Of a DNA stretch of 33,552 nucleotides, positions 9,198-16,369 are shown one piece after another; position 1 is the stretch's first letter; every line of letters begins with the position of its first letter. This DNA comes from Bacillota bacterium. Its GTDB lineage: Bacteria; Bacillota; Clostridia; Peptostreptococcales; Anaerovoracaceae. The stretch covers positions 1 through 33,552 of the forward strand of contig JAQXGH010000040.1 of NCBI GenBank assembly GCA_029006195.1, in the 5' to 3' direction. The position numbers and the translations under genes were made by a program. The notes beneath the pieces are model-generated. The model saw nothing but the letters and a program-made list of their open reading frames with translations. It was not told the DNA's origin and did no database searches.

Positions 9198-10392
9198 TAA
9201 ACCATCCCTTCATAGTATCTACTACAATTTTGATTTCATCATCTGTTATAACATATGGGAGCATAGTATACATATACTTAAGAAAAGGCTTCACAAAAAC
9301 GCCTCGTTCATATGCGTATTCCTTGAAACCGTCAAGATCCTTAGAATCGAACACTTCAATGCAAAGTGTAGTTCCCATTACTCTCACATCTTTTACTAAA
9401 GGATGAGCAAAACCTTCAGTTTCGCTCCTAAGGAGCGCTTCGATTTCTTTGATCCTATCCATATAGCCGCCTTCATCAAAAAGCTCGATGGAAGCCAGTG
9501 CAGCGCTGGCAGCCAGTGGATTACCCATAAATGTAGGTCCATGCATGAGGGCCTTATCAGGATCATCATCATAAAAAGCATCCCATACCTTCTGGCCTGC
9601 CACAGTTGCAGCCATAGGCAAATGTCCGCCAGTTAAAACCTTGCCCAACACAATTATATCAGGCAGCACTTCATCAGCTACGAATCTATAGCCTGTTCTG
9701 CCGAAACCTGTAGCTACTTCGTCAAATATAAGTATAACGTCATATTCATCGCAGAGCTCTTTCGCGCGCTTAAGGAAGTCAAGGCTATACATAAGCATTC
9801 CTCCAGCACCCTGAAGAAGCGGTTCAACAATAAAGCAGAACAAGTCATTGCCGCGTTCCTCAAACACCTTCTCCAGAGCATCTATTTCAGTAGGAACATG
9901 GAGCACATATGGGCTTTCTCCATATGCCTTTAATATAGCATGGTAATCTTCATCATCACCAGCTTCCATTGTCTTAAATGAATCGCCGTGATATGAATTG
10001 GTTAAGCTAAGAAGAACATTGCGACCTTCATATCCCTTATTCATGTGATACTGAAGCGCCATCTTAATGGCTACCTCAACGCCTATAGAACCCGAATCGG
10101 TAAAGAAAGTGTAGTTAAGATCACCAGGAAGCCAGTTAGCCAGCTTGTCTGCCAGCTTCTGTGCAGGCTCGTGGACAAGTCCGCCGGCAAGCATGATATG
10201 AGAAAACTTCTGCGCCTGATCTACTATAGCCTGTGTGATCTTAGGGTTTTTGTAACCAAAAGCGGTACACCACCATGAAGATATTGTGTCAATCAAGGCC
10301 TTCTCTTCTGTATAAATATATACCCCTTCCGCATCTACAACCTTAAGAGTTTCTTTCATTGTTTTCATCTGTGTATATGGATACCAAATCAT
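9181..10392 (-). CDS. bioA: Adenosylmethionine-8-amino-7-oxononanoate aminotransferase, BioA
   Basis: PLP-dependent enzyme that converts 8-amino-7-oxononanoate (KAPA) to 7,8-diaminopelargonate, normally with S-adenosylmethionine as amino donor. 403 residues, slightly short of the ~430 of the E. coli enzyme. Visible are the family start WYPYTQMK, the tryptophan pair SSWW (39-41), SYHGD (133-137), FDEVATGFGRTG (223-234) and the Schiff-base lysine K251 in LGKVLTGG. A good AAAGGAG site precedes the ATG. It is 11 bases after bioD and overlaps bioB. Confidence 0.96.
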   Translation of the reverse strand: MIWYPYTQMKTMKETLKVVDAEGVYIYTEEKALIDTISSWWCTAFGYKNPKITQAIVDQAQKFSHIMLAGGLVHEPAQKLADKLANWLPGDLNYTFFTDSGSIGVEVAIKMALQYHMNKGYEGRNVLLSLTNSYHGDSFKTMEAGDDEDYHAILKAYGESPYVLHVPTEIDALEKVFEERGNDLFCFIVEPLLQGAGGMLMYSLDFLKRAKELCDEYDVILIFDEVATGFGRTGYRFVADEVLPDIIVLGKVLTGGHLPMAATVAGQKVWDAFYDDDPDKALMHGPTFMGNPLAASAALASIELFDEGGYMDRIKEIEALLRSETEGFAHPLVKDVRVMGTTLCIEVFDSKDLDGFKEYAYERGVFVKPFLKYMYTMLPYVITDDEIKIVVDTMKGWFNDKTC

Positions 10393-10403
10393 TTCTTTCT
10401 CCT

Positions 10404-11090
10404 TTAATCAAACAGAGCTGTCAGAGTATCTTTATCAATATCTATTTCAGTATCTCCTTCCTTAACGCAGGCAATAACAGGAAGCCCTGTCTTCGCTTGA
10501 CACATGAGGAGATTATCTTCTTCCATCTCATTTCCTGGATGCCAGTTATTAAATATAATAGCCTTTACTGGAAGCCCCTGACTTCTCATATAGTGAACCG
10601 TCAGTACAACGCTATTTATAGTGCCAAGTCCGGCATCTGCAATAAGGATGCTGCCAAGATCGAATTCCTTGATGAAATCTTCAAGCCAGATTTCGCTGCC
10701 GTCTTCATATTTGATTGGGCAGAGAATGCCGCCGCTGCCTTCCATAAGGATGTAGTCGTGGGAGTTTGAAGCCTTTGTAAATCCTTCTTTAACAACTTCC
10801 ATTTCTACGAACCCGCCTTCTATTCTTGAAGCCAAATGCGGTGAATATGCCCTCTCGTAAATATATGGGCACATCGCCTCCAGCGGCTGAGGAATGCCGG
10901 ACATAGTCTTAACGCAGAGCGCATCGCCCGGAATCAGATTGCCATCTTCATCTCTATCGTTACCGCTCATCGCAGCCTTATAGTAGCCGGCATCAAGGCC
11001 GTATTCCTTCATGGCCTTGAGCAAAAGCCCCGAAATATATGTTTTACCAACATCTGTACCAGTTCCTGTTACAAATACTTTCTTTGCCAT
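10404..11090 (-). CDS. bioD: Dethiobiotin synthetase, BioD
   Basis: ATP-dependent carboxylase that closes the ureido ring of dethiobiotin from diaminopelargonate and CO2. 228 residues, the usual size. The P-loop GTGTDVGKT spans residues 9-17, K38 sits in YYKAAMSG (family KPVQTG-like), and the MEGSGG motif is near residue 116. It starts two bases after the bioY stop, with AAAGGGG inside the bioY end serving as ribosome-binding site. Confidence 0.96.
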   Translation of the reverse strand: MAKKVFVTGTGTDVGKTYISGLLLKAMKEYGLDAGYYKAAMSGNDRDEDGNLIPGDALCVKTMSGIPQPLEAMCPYIYERAYSPHLASRIEGGFVEMEVVKEGFTKASNSHDYILMEGSGGILCPIKYEDGSEIWLEDFIKEFDLGSILIADAGLGTINSVVLTVHYMRSQGLPVKAIIFNNWHPGNEMEEDNLLMCQAKTGLPVIACVKEGDTEIDIDKDTLTALFD

Positions 11091-11092
11091 AA

Positions 11093-11644
11093 TTACAACC
11101 CCTTTACAACCGGTATAAGTCTCTTACCAAGATATGCGCTTATCAAACAGAGAACTATGTCGCCCGGCACCACCATAATGAAGCAGTACAGGATGAGCGG
11201 CCAAAAGCCAATTGGAGTTCCCAGCACATAATTACAAACAACGTAGTAATATGCCATACCTGTGAGATATACGATTATAAGATTTATGAAATTACAGATC
11301 AGAATCGATCCATATGACAGTCTTTCTTTCTTCTCAAGAAGAGTTCCCTCAACGTAAGTTCCGATAATAAATCCGATTATGTATCCGAAGCTTGGAACCA
11401 GGACATAACCCAGTCCGCCGCCGCTTGAGAACACCGGTACGCCTACAAGACCCAGAATCATATATACGATAACGCTAAGGCTGCCTAACCTGCCGCCCAG
11501 GAAGATCGCCGCCAGCATAGTAAACAGGAACTGTAGCGTAAAGGGCACCACCGGTACCGGAATCTTAATGAAAGCTCCTGCAATTATTAGTGTTACGAAA
11601 AGGCTGCAAACTGCCATTTTGTAAGTTTTGCTCTTGTTCTGCAT
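11093..11644 (-). CDS. bioY: Biotin transporter S component, BioY
   Basis: Membrane substrate-binding subunit of an ECF-type biotin importer, 183 residues with about six hydrophobic segments. Family landmarks include IPVPVVPFTLQ (28-38), the AIFLGGRLG loop and YMILGLVGVPVFSSGGG. No EcfA or EcfT genes are nearby, so it would use a shared energising module or act alone, as reported for some BioY proteins. As the first gene of bioYDAB it links uptake with synthesis under one promoter. Its ATG is preceded by AGAGAGG about 10 bases upstream. Confidence 0.95.
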   Translation of the reverse strand: MQNKSKTYKMAVCSLFVTLIIAGAFIKIPVPVVPFTLQFLFTMLAAIFLGGRLGSLSVIVYMILGLVGVPVFSSGGGLGYVLVPSFGYIIGFIIGTYVEGTLLEKKERLSYGSILICNFINLIIVYLTGMAYYYVVCNYVLGTPIGFWPLILYCFIMVVPGDIVLCLISAYLGKRLIPVVKGL

Positions 11645-11660
11645 AAATAAAATACCTCTC

Positions 11661-11732
11661 TAGTTTACAATCTAGCATCATTAGTTTACATTAACAAGGC
11701 TAGATTGTAAACCACAAGAGGTTAATTGTCTA
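11661..11732 (-). promoter_or_regulatory. Biotin operon promoter and candidate BirA-type operator with three half-sites
   Basis: On the minus strand TAGACA (11727-11732) and TACAAT (11704-11709) form a promoter with a 17-base spacer. Overlapping or just downstream are three copies of the half-site GTTTACA/TGTAAAC: 11663-11669 and 11684-11690 (direct, 21 bp apart, on the plus strand) and 11706-11712 (inverted, covering the -10). The outer two belong to a 16-bp inverted repeat (11661-11676 and 11699-11714, one mismatch, 22-base loop). The half-site sequence equals that of the BirA biotin operator, but the arms point the opposite way from the classical TTGTAAACC...GGTTTACAA. Biotin-responsive repression is inferred. 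Confidence 0.65.
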
Positions 11733-11739
11733 CCATTAT

Positions 11740-13542
11740 TTATTCAGCCAGCTCACCACGTTCGATTTTTTCGGCCATTTCGCTTAAGTATTCCCAGCGA
11801 TCCATCTTCTCCATGAGAAGTTCGTCCAGTTCGTCTTTCTTAGCAGCCAGCTCTGTCAACTTACCTGAATTTGATGCATTGGCCATGATTTCCTGATCCA
11901 GTTCTTCAAGCTGTCTTTCGATATCAGCGATAGTCTCTTCGATAGTCTCGTACTCACGCTTCTCGTTAAAGCTGAACTTGAGCTTCTGCGGCTTACTGTT
12001 ACGTCCATCAGTCTTCTTAGCATCCTTTGATGGAGCAGCTGCAGCCTTCTTCTCATTTTCGGCATCACGCTCATCCTTCTCATTCATATACTTACTGTAA
12101 CCGCCAGTATAGTGACCTATATGACCATTCTCTTCGAAAGCGAAGGTTCTGATTACCAGTCTATCCAGGAAGTATCTATCATGGGATACGATTATAACAG
12201 CTCCAGGGAAGTCATCAAGATAGTCTTCCAGAACTGTCAGCGTATCGATATCAAGATCATTGGTAGGTTCGTCCAGGATCAGGATATTAGGCGCCTTAAT
12301 AAGGATAGAGAGAAGGTAAAGTCTTCTTCTCTCACCGCCTGAGAGCTTACCGATTTTAACTGAATGCATCATAGATGGGAAGAGGAATTTCTCCAGCATC
12401 TGAGATGCCGACAGATATCCATCCTTTGTCTTGATACTTCGAGCGATTTCTTCTATATATTTGATGATTCTAACATCTGGGTCCATCTCTTCTGATTCCT
12501 GTGAGAAGTACCCGATTTTAACAGTTTCACCTGTTTCGATAACGCCGCTATCCGGCTGTACCTGCCCCATGATCATCTTAAGGAGCGTAGTCTTACCGCA
12601 GCCGTTATTACCTACGATACCTATTCTATCGTTTCTTAAAATGTTATAGCTGAAGTTATTTATATATGTTGTGCCTTCGTAACTCTTAGTAATTCCCTTA
12701 AGTTCGATGATTTTCTTACCAAGTCTTGAGCTAAGAGCATCGATTTCCACCTGTGGGTTGTCAAAATCCTGTTTACTGTCAACCAACTGCTGAAAGCGCT
12801 GGATTCTGCCTTTGGCCTTAGTAGTTCTGGCTGGAGCAGTCCATCTGATCCATCTCAGTTCCTTATGGTAAATTGCCGCACGCTTACGCTCGCTGGCCAT
12901 AGCCATTTCCAGTCTTTCTGCCTTTGCAGTCAGATACATATCGTAGTTACCTTCGTATCTGACGAGCTTTCCCTTCTCTATTTCGCAGATGGTATCTGTA
13001 ACTCTTTCCAGGAAGTATCTGTCATGAGTGATCATGAAGAGTGCTCCCTTGTATTCGATGAGCTTTTCCTCCATCCACTCGATGATATCGTTATCCATAT
13101 GGTTGGTAGGTTCGTCCAGGATAAGCAGGTTGGTATCCCTGCACATAACGGCTGCCAGTGCAACACGTTTTCTCTGTCCACCTGAGAGCGTACCCATCTT
13201 CTGCTCATGCATATCCATATGGAGCTTATTGAGCATTGATTTGCAGATGTATTCCTCTGCTTCTCCGTTTACGTATTCCAGCATCTGCTCCAGAACAGTC
13301 TTCTCAGGATCATATTCTGGATTCTGAGGCAGGTATCCGATTCTCAGATCATTACTTCTGAGGATTTCTCCACCTTCTTCTTCCAAAACTCCTGCTATTA
13401 TCTTAAGGAGCGTTGACTTACCGCTGCCGTTAACTCCGACAAGACCTATCTTATCGCCTTCATCTATACTGAGAGAAACATCTTCCAGAAGCTGTTTCTC
13501 CGAAAAACTCTTTTTTATATGTTTAGCTGTAATTAAAACCAT
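11740..13542 (-). CDS. ABC-F family ATPase, Uup-like
   Basis: Soluble twin-ATPase of the ABC-F class, 600 residues, without membrane segments. The first Walker A is GVNGSGKST (residues 36-44) with LSGGQRKRVALA and LILDEPTNHMD. A linker rich in basic residues follows (WIRWTAPARTTKAKGR). The second Walker A is GNNGCGKTT with LSGGERRRLYLL and LILDEPTNDLD. The last ~100 residues form a charged C-terminal extension with a predicted coiled coil, as in Uup. Family members act on the ribosome or, for Uup, also influence DNA transposon excision; resistance-type ABC-F proteins cannot be excluded but the Uup-like tail argues otherwise. Its ATG shares one base with the stop of the upstream HAD-TcdA gene. 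Confidence 0.9.
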   Translation of the reverse strand: MVLITAKHIKKSFSEKQLLEDVSLSIDEGDKIGLVGVNGSGKSTLLKIIAGVLEEEGGEILRSNDLRIGYLPQNPEYDPEKTVLEQMLEYVNGEAEEYICKSMLNKLHMDMHEQKMGTLSGGQRKRVALAAVMCRDTNLLILDEPTNHMDNDIIEWMEEKLIEYKGALFMITHDRYFLERVTDTICEIEKGKLVRYEGNYDMYLTAKAERLEMAMASERKRAAIYHKELRWIRWTAPARTTKAKGRIQRFQQLVDSKQDFDNPQVEIDALSSRLGKKIIELKGITKSYEGTTYINNFSYNILRNDRIGIVGNNGCGKTTLLKMIMGQVQPDSGVIETGETVKIGYFSQESEEMDPDVRIIKYIEEIARSIKTKDGYLSASQMLEKFLFPSMMHSVKIGKLSGGERRRLYLLSILIKAPNILILDEPTNDLDIDTLTVLEDYLDDFPGAVIIVSHDRYFLDRLVIRTFAFEENGHIGHYTGGYSKYMNEKDERDAENEKKAAAAPSKDAKKTDGRNSKPQKLKFSFNEKREYETIEETIADIERQLEELDQEIMANASNSGKLTELAAKKDELDELLMEKMDRWEYLSEMAEKIERGELAE

Positions 13543-14849
13543 TATTTTATTAAATCCTTAATTATTTCCCCTGCAATAATGAGCCCTGAAACGGAAGGTG
13601 CGAAGGCAGTGCTTCCAGGGAGGCTTCTTCTAGTGGTATCCTCTGAAGTGTTTTCCACTGCTTCTACTGGAGGTTCATCAGAATAAACCACCTTGAGGTC
13701 CTTAACGCCCCTCTTCTTCATCTCTCTTCTCATTACCCTAGCCAGAGGACAAACTTCCGTCTTATATATATCTGCCACCTTAAACCTGCTGGCATCCAGC
13801 TTATTGCCCGCTCCCATAGCGCTGATAACGGGAACGTTTGCAGCCTTCGCACGCATGATGAGTTCGATTTTAGCAGCCACTGTATCCACCGCGTCCACAA
13901 CGTAATCATACTGCTCAAACGGGAACTGGTCCGCATTCTCTGGCAGGAAGAAACAGTTGTGAATAGTGACATCTACATCAGGATTGATATCCAGCATTCT
14001 GGCTTTCATAACTTCTGTTTTATACTGACCGATCGTGGATCTTAACGCGATTATCTGTCTATTCAGATTGGTAAGGCTGACTCTATCACTATCAATAAGT
14101 TCAAAGGCGCCTACTCCGCTGCGAACAAGTGCTTCGCATACGTAACCGCCCACTCCTCCTATTCCAAAGACTGCAACCCTGGACTTTTTGAGCTTATCCA
14201 TAGCATCTGCACCCACCAGCATCTGAGTTCTGGAGAACTGATTATCAGATGAAATCCACTCTTCCAGCTGGGCAGCAGCTTCTTCGTGATCTGTAACAAC
14301 TATGCCGTTAAGTCCGCATTCTCTGGCAGCTCTAATGTTATCTTCTCTATCATCAAGGAAGATGCACTTTGACGGCTCTAGTTCATATTCATCTATTATA
14401 GCTTCATAGATAAGGTGATCAGGCTTAATGAGATGGACATCACATGAGAAGATGCCGCCATCCATTAAAGGAATAAAGTCCAGAACTTCAGGATTCTGCT
14501 CTCTCAGATACTTAGACCAGTTCGAAAGAAAGAGCAGTCTATATCCTCTGGCCTTTAAGTCTTCGAGCCAATCCTTAGTGAAGTCATACTGATAAAGAAC
14601 GTTTTTCACCTGGCCCCAGAAATGTCTGATGTCTTCCTCTATCTCAGGATCAGTATCGATAAAAGCCTGCAGGACCTCATCATTAGTCCATACTCCCCTA
14701 TCAAGTTCGTCCCAGATGCCGTTTTCGAAAACAACATCCTTCACTCTAGCTATGCGTTCCTCATCGCCTTCAAAGATGTCCCTAAAAAACTCAGGAAAGT
14801 CATATCCAACCAGAACCTTACCTATATCGAAAATTATTGTGTTAATCAT
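13542..14849 (-). CDS. tcdA: HAD phosphatase fused to TcdA-like tRNA threonylcarbamoyladenosine dehydratase
   Basis: One 435-residue frame holds two enzymes. Residues 1-200 are a HAD subfamily IA phosphatase resembling YihX: nucleophile D8 in FDIGKVL, FLSNWS (107-112), K142 in IKPDH, and acidic pair D166-D167 in IFLDDREDN. From about residue 203 (NQFSRTQMLVG) a full ThiF/E1-like TcdA domain follows: GIGGVGG nucleotide-binding loop (229-235), TNLNRQ, VDAVDTV, GAGNK and ADIYKTEVCPLARVMR. TcdA (CsdL) cyclises t6A37 of tRNA to ct6A. A stand-alone TcdA normally begins close to the QFSRT motif. No start codon sits at the junction, so the fusion looks genuine. Downstream coupling to an ABC-F ATPase also points to translation. 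The HAD substrate is unknown. Confidence 0.9.
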   Translation of the reverse strand: MINTIIFDIGKVLVGYDFPEFFRDIFEGDEERIARVKDVVFENGIWDELDRGVWTNDEVLQAFIDTDPEIEEDIRHFWGQVKNVLYQYDFTKDWLEDLKARGYRLLFLSNWSKYLREQNPEVLDFIPLMDGGIFSCDVHLIKPDHLIYEAIIDEYELEPSKCIFLDDREDNIRAARECGLNGIVVTDHEEAAAQLEEWISSDNQFSRTQMLVGADAMDKLKKSRVAVFGIGGVGGYVCEALVRSGVGAFELIDSDRVSLTNLNRQIIALRSTIGQYKTEVMKARMLDINPDVDVTIHNCFFLPENADQFPFEQYDYVVDAVDTVAAKIELIMRAKAANVPVISAMGAGNKLDASRFKVADIYKTEVCPLARVMRREMKKRGVKDLKVVYSDEPPVEAVENTSEDTTRRSLPGSTAFAPSVSGLIIAGEIIKDLIK

Positions 14850-14885
14850 TGATTACTTTTCTCCTAAAAATAACAATACACAGTA

Positions 14886-14950
14886 ATAATACCTTAATTT
14901 AATTGACCTTTGAATCCCTTTTTACTAAAATGTTTTATGTGCGTGCACAT
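14886..14950. promoter_or_regulatory. Overlapping divergent promoters and a palindrome before the EamA gene
   Basis: On the plus strand TTGACC (14903-14908) and TAAAAT (14926-14931) are 17 bases apart and should drive the EamA gene. On the minus strand TTCAAA (14909-14914) and TATTAT (14886-14891), also 17 apart, could drive the HAD-TcdA unit. The two -35 boxes touch. At the expected plus start site is ATGTGC-GT-GCACAT (14937-14950), a perfect 6-bp inverted repeat that could be an operator. No proteins are known to bind it. Confidence 0.55.
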
Positions 14951-14991
14951 ATCATTTGTAAGGAGATAAGAAATTATTTTAGGAGTTAATA

Positions 14992-15855
14992 ATGAATCTT
15001 AATGAGAAACAAAAGGCTATAATCTGCATAATATGTTCAGCGTTCTTTTTCGCTCTAATGAATATGTTCGTTAGACTTTCAGGGGACCTGCCGTCTATTC
15101 AGAAGAGTTTCTTCAGAAACTTCATTGCAGCCTTTTTCGCTCTCTTTATGATCATTAAATCAGGCCAGGGTGTCCATATTAATAAGAAGAATCTGCCTTG
15201 GTTCATAGGACGTTCAGGTTTCGGCACTATAGGTATCCTCTGCAACTTCTATGCAGTTGACCACCTCCTCCTTTCGGATGCATCGATCCTGAATAAGCTG
15301 TCACCATTCTTCGCTATCATATTCTCATTTTTATTATTAAAAGAAAAAACCACCAAGGTTCAGGCTGCTGCTGTAGCCATCGCTTTCGGTGGTGCTGTAT
15401 TAGTTGTTAAACCGGGCTTTGCCGTTGCAGGCGCCCTTTTCCCATCACTTATAGCCGTATGCGGCGGTCTTTGCGCTGGTATCGCATATACTATGGTTAG
15501 AATACTTGGCCAAAAAGGCGAAAAAGGACCTGTTATCGTCCTTTTCTTCTCTTCATTCTCATGTCTTGTAACTCTGCCATGGCTGATATTCGACTATCAC
15601 CCTATGACAATGGCTCAAATCATTACACTTCTCTGTGCCGGCCTTTCAGCTGCAGGCGGTCAGTTCACTATCACTGCCGCATACACTCACGCTCCGGCAA
15701 AAGAAGTTTCTGTATATGACTACACTCAGATCATCTTCTCCGCAGCACTCGGATTTATATTCTTCGCCCAGATCCCTGATCTTCTCAGCGTAATCGGTTA
15801 CTGCATCATTGCAGGTGTAGCCATCTGGATGTTCATCTATAACAACAGGCGCTAA
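14992..15855 (+). CDS. EamA/DMT-superfamily transporter
   Basis: A 287-residue integral membrane protein with about ten hydrophobic segments in two homologous EamA halves. Typical phrases include ALMNMFVRLSGDLPS near the start, LLLKEKTTKVQ at the end of the first half and FFAQIPDLLSVIGY in the second. Family members export amino acids, nucleosides or other metabolites; the substrate cannot be read from the sequence. The ATG is preceded by AGGAG at a 7-base spacing. It stands alone behind its own promoter and is convergent with the Nudix gene, whose stop codon begins at the very next base. Confidence 0.9.
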   Translation: MNLNEKQKAIICIICSAFFFALMNMFVRLSGDLPSIQKSFFRNFIAAFFALFMIIKSGQGVHINKKNLPWFIGRSGFGTIGILCNFYAVDHLLLSDASILNKLSPFFAIIFSFLLLKEKTTKVQAAAVAIAFGGAVLVVKPGFAVAGALFPSLIAVCGGLCAGIAYTMVRILGQKGEKGPVIVLFFSSFSCLVTLPWLIFDYHPMTMAQIITLLCAGLSAAGGQFTITAAYTHAPAKEVSVYDYTQIIFSAALGFIFFAQIPDLLSVIGYCIIAGVAIWMFIYNNRR

Positions 15856-16317
15856 TTACTTCATAGTAACTGATACCAAATCATCGCCGTGATATTCCAG
15901 ACGCATGTTGATGTCAGGTTCTCCATCCATGATTTTCTGGAGGAATATGCGGTCACCCTCCCAGAGGCTAAGACCCATTACTTCGTCTTTATTTATCCAA
16001 TGCATCACGCCTTCATCGCAGATACTGAAGTCGATGTCAACATCGCCCTCAAGATGTGCAGAGAAAAGATGCATGTTTTCGCTTTCCCACTTATCTGAAA
16101 CGAATTCGATCAGGCCATGATAATGCCATGTTTCAAGTGTCAGGCCTGTCTCTTCGCGAACCTCTCTCAGCATGCATTCTACTGCTGTTTCGCCCTTTTC
16201 GAATTTACCGCCAACACCTATCCACTTACCGGAACTTGGGTCACAAGCCTTCATGCCTCTAAGCATCATCAGATATCTACCTTTATTTTCTATGTAACAA
16301 AGTGTTGTTTCAAACAT
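15856..16317 (-). CDS. Nudix hydrolase, MutT/8-oxo-dGTPase-like
   Basis: A 153-residue cytoplasmic Nudix pyrophosphohydrolase. The Nudix box is perfect: G37, E43, R51-E52, E55-E56, G58 in the GX5EX7REUXEEXGU arrangement. The surrounding sequence (SGKWIGVGGKFEKGE, and later WHYHGLIEFVS) resembles MutT/MTH1-type 8-oxo-dGTP diphosphatases, but Nudix substrates are hard to predict. It follows the HD-GYP gene by 52 bases with no terminator between them, so it may be the last gene of that operon. AGGAAGGGG upstream is the likely ribosome-binding site. Confidence 0.9.
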   Translation of the reverse strand: MFETTLCYIENKGRYLMMLRGMKACDPSSGKWIGVGGKFEKGETAVECMLREVREETGLTLETWHYHGLIEFVSDKWESENMHLFSAHLEGDVDIDFSICDEGVMHWINKDEVMGLSLWEGDRIFLQKIMDGEPDINMRLEYHGDDLVSVTMK

Positions 16318-16369
16318 GAGGCCGCCCCTTCCTAATCTTTTTTATTTAATACTTTGAGTCTCCATTTGA

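Noticed and set aside
11740-13542. Antibiotic-resistance type ABC-F (for example Vga/Msr-like)
   Set aside because: The linker and the long charged C-terminal extension look Uup-like, and there is no resistance context; left as generic ABC-F.
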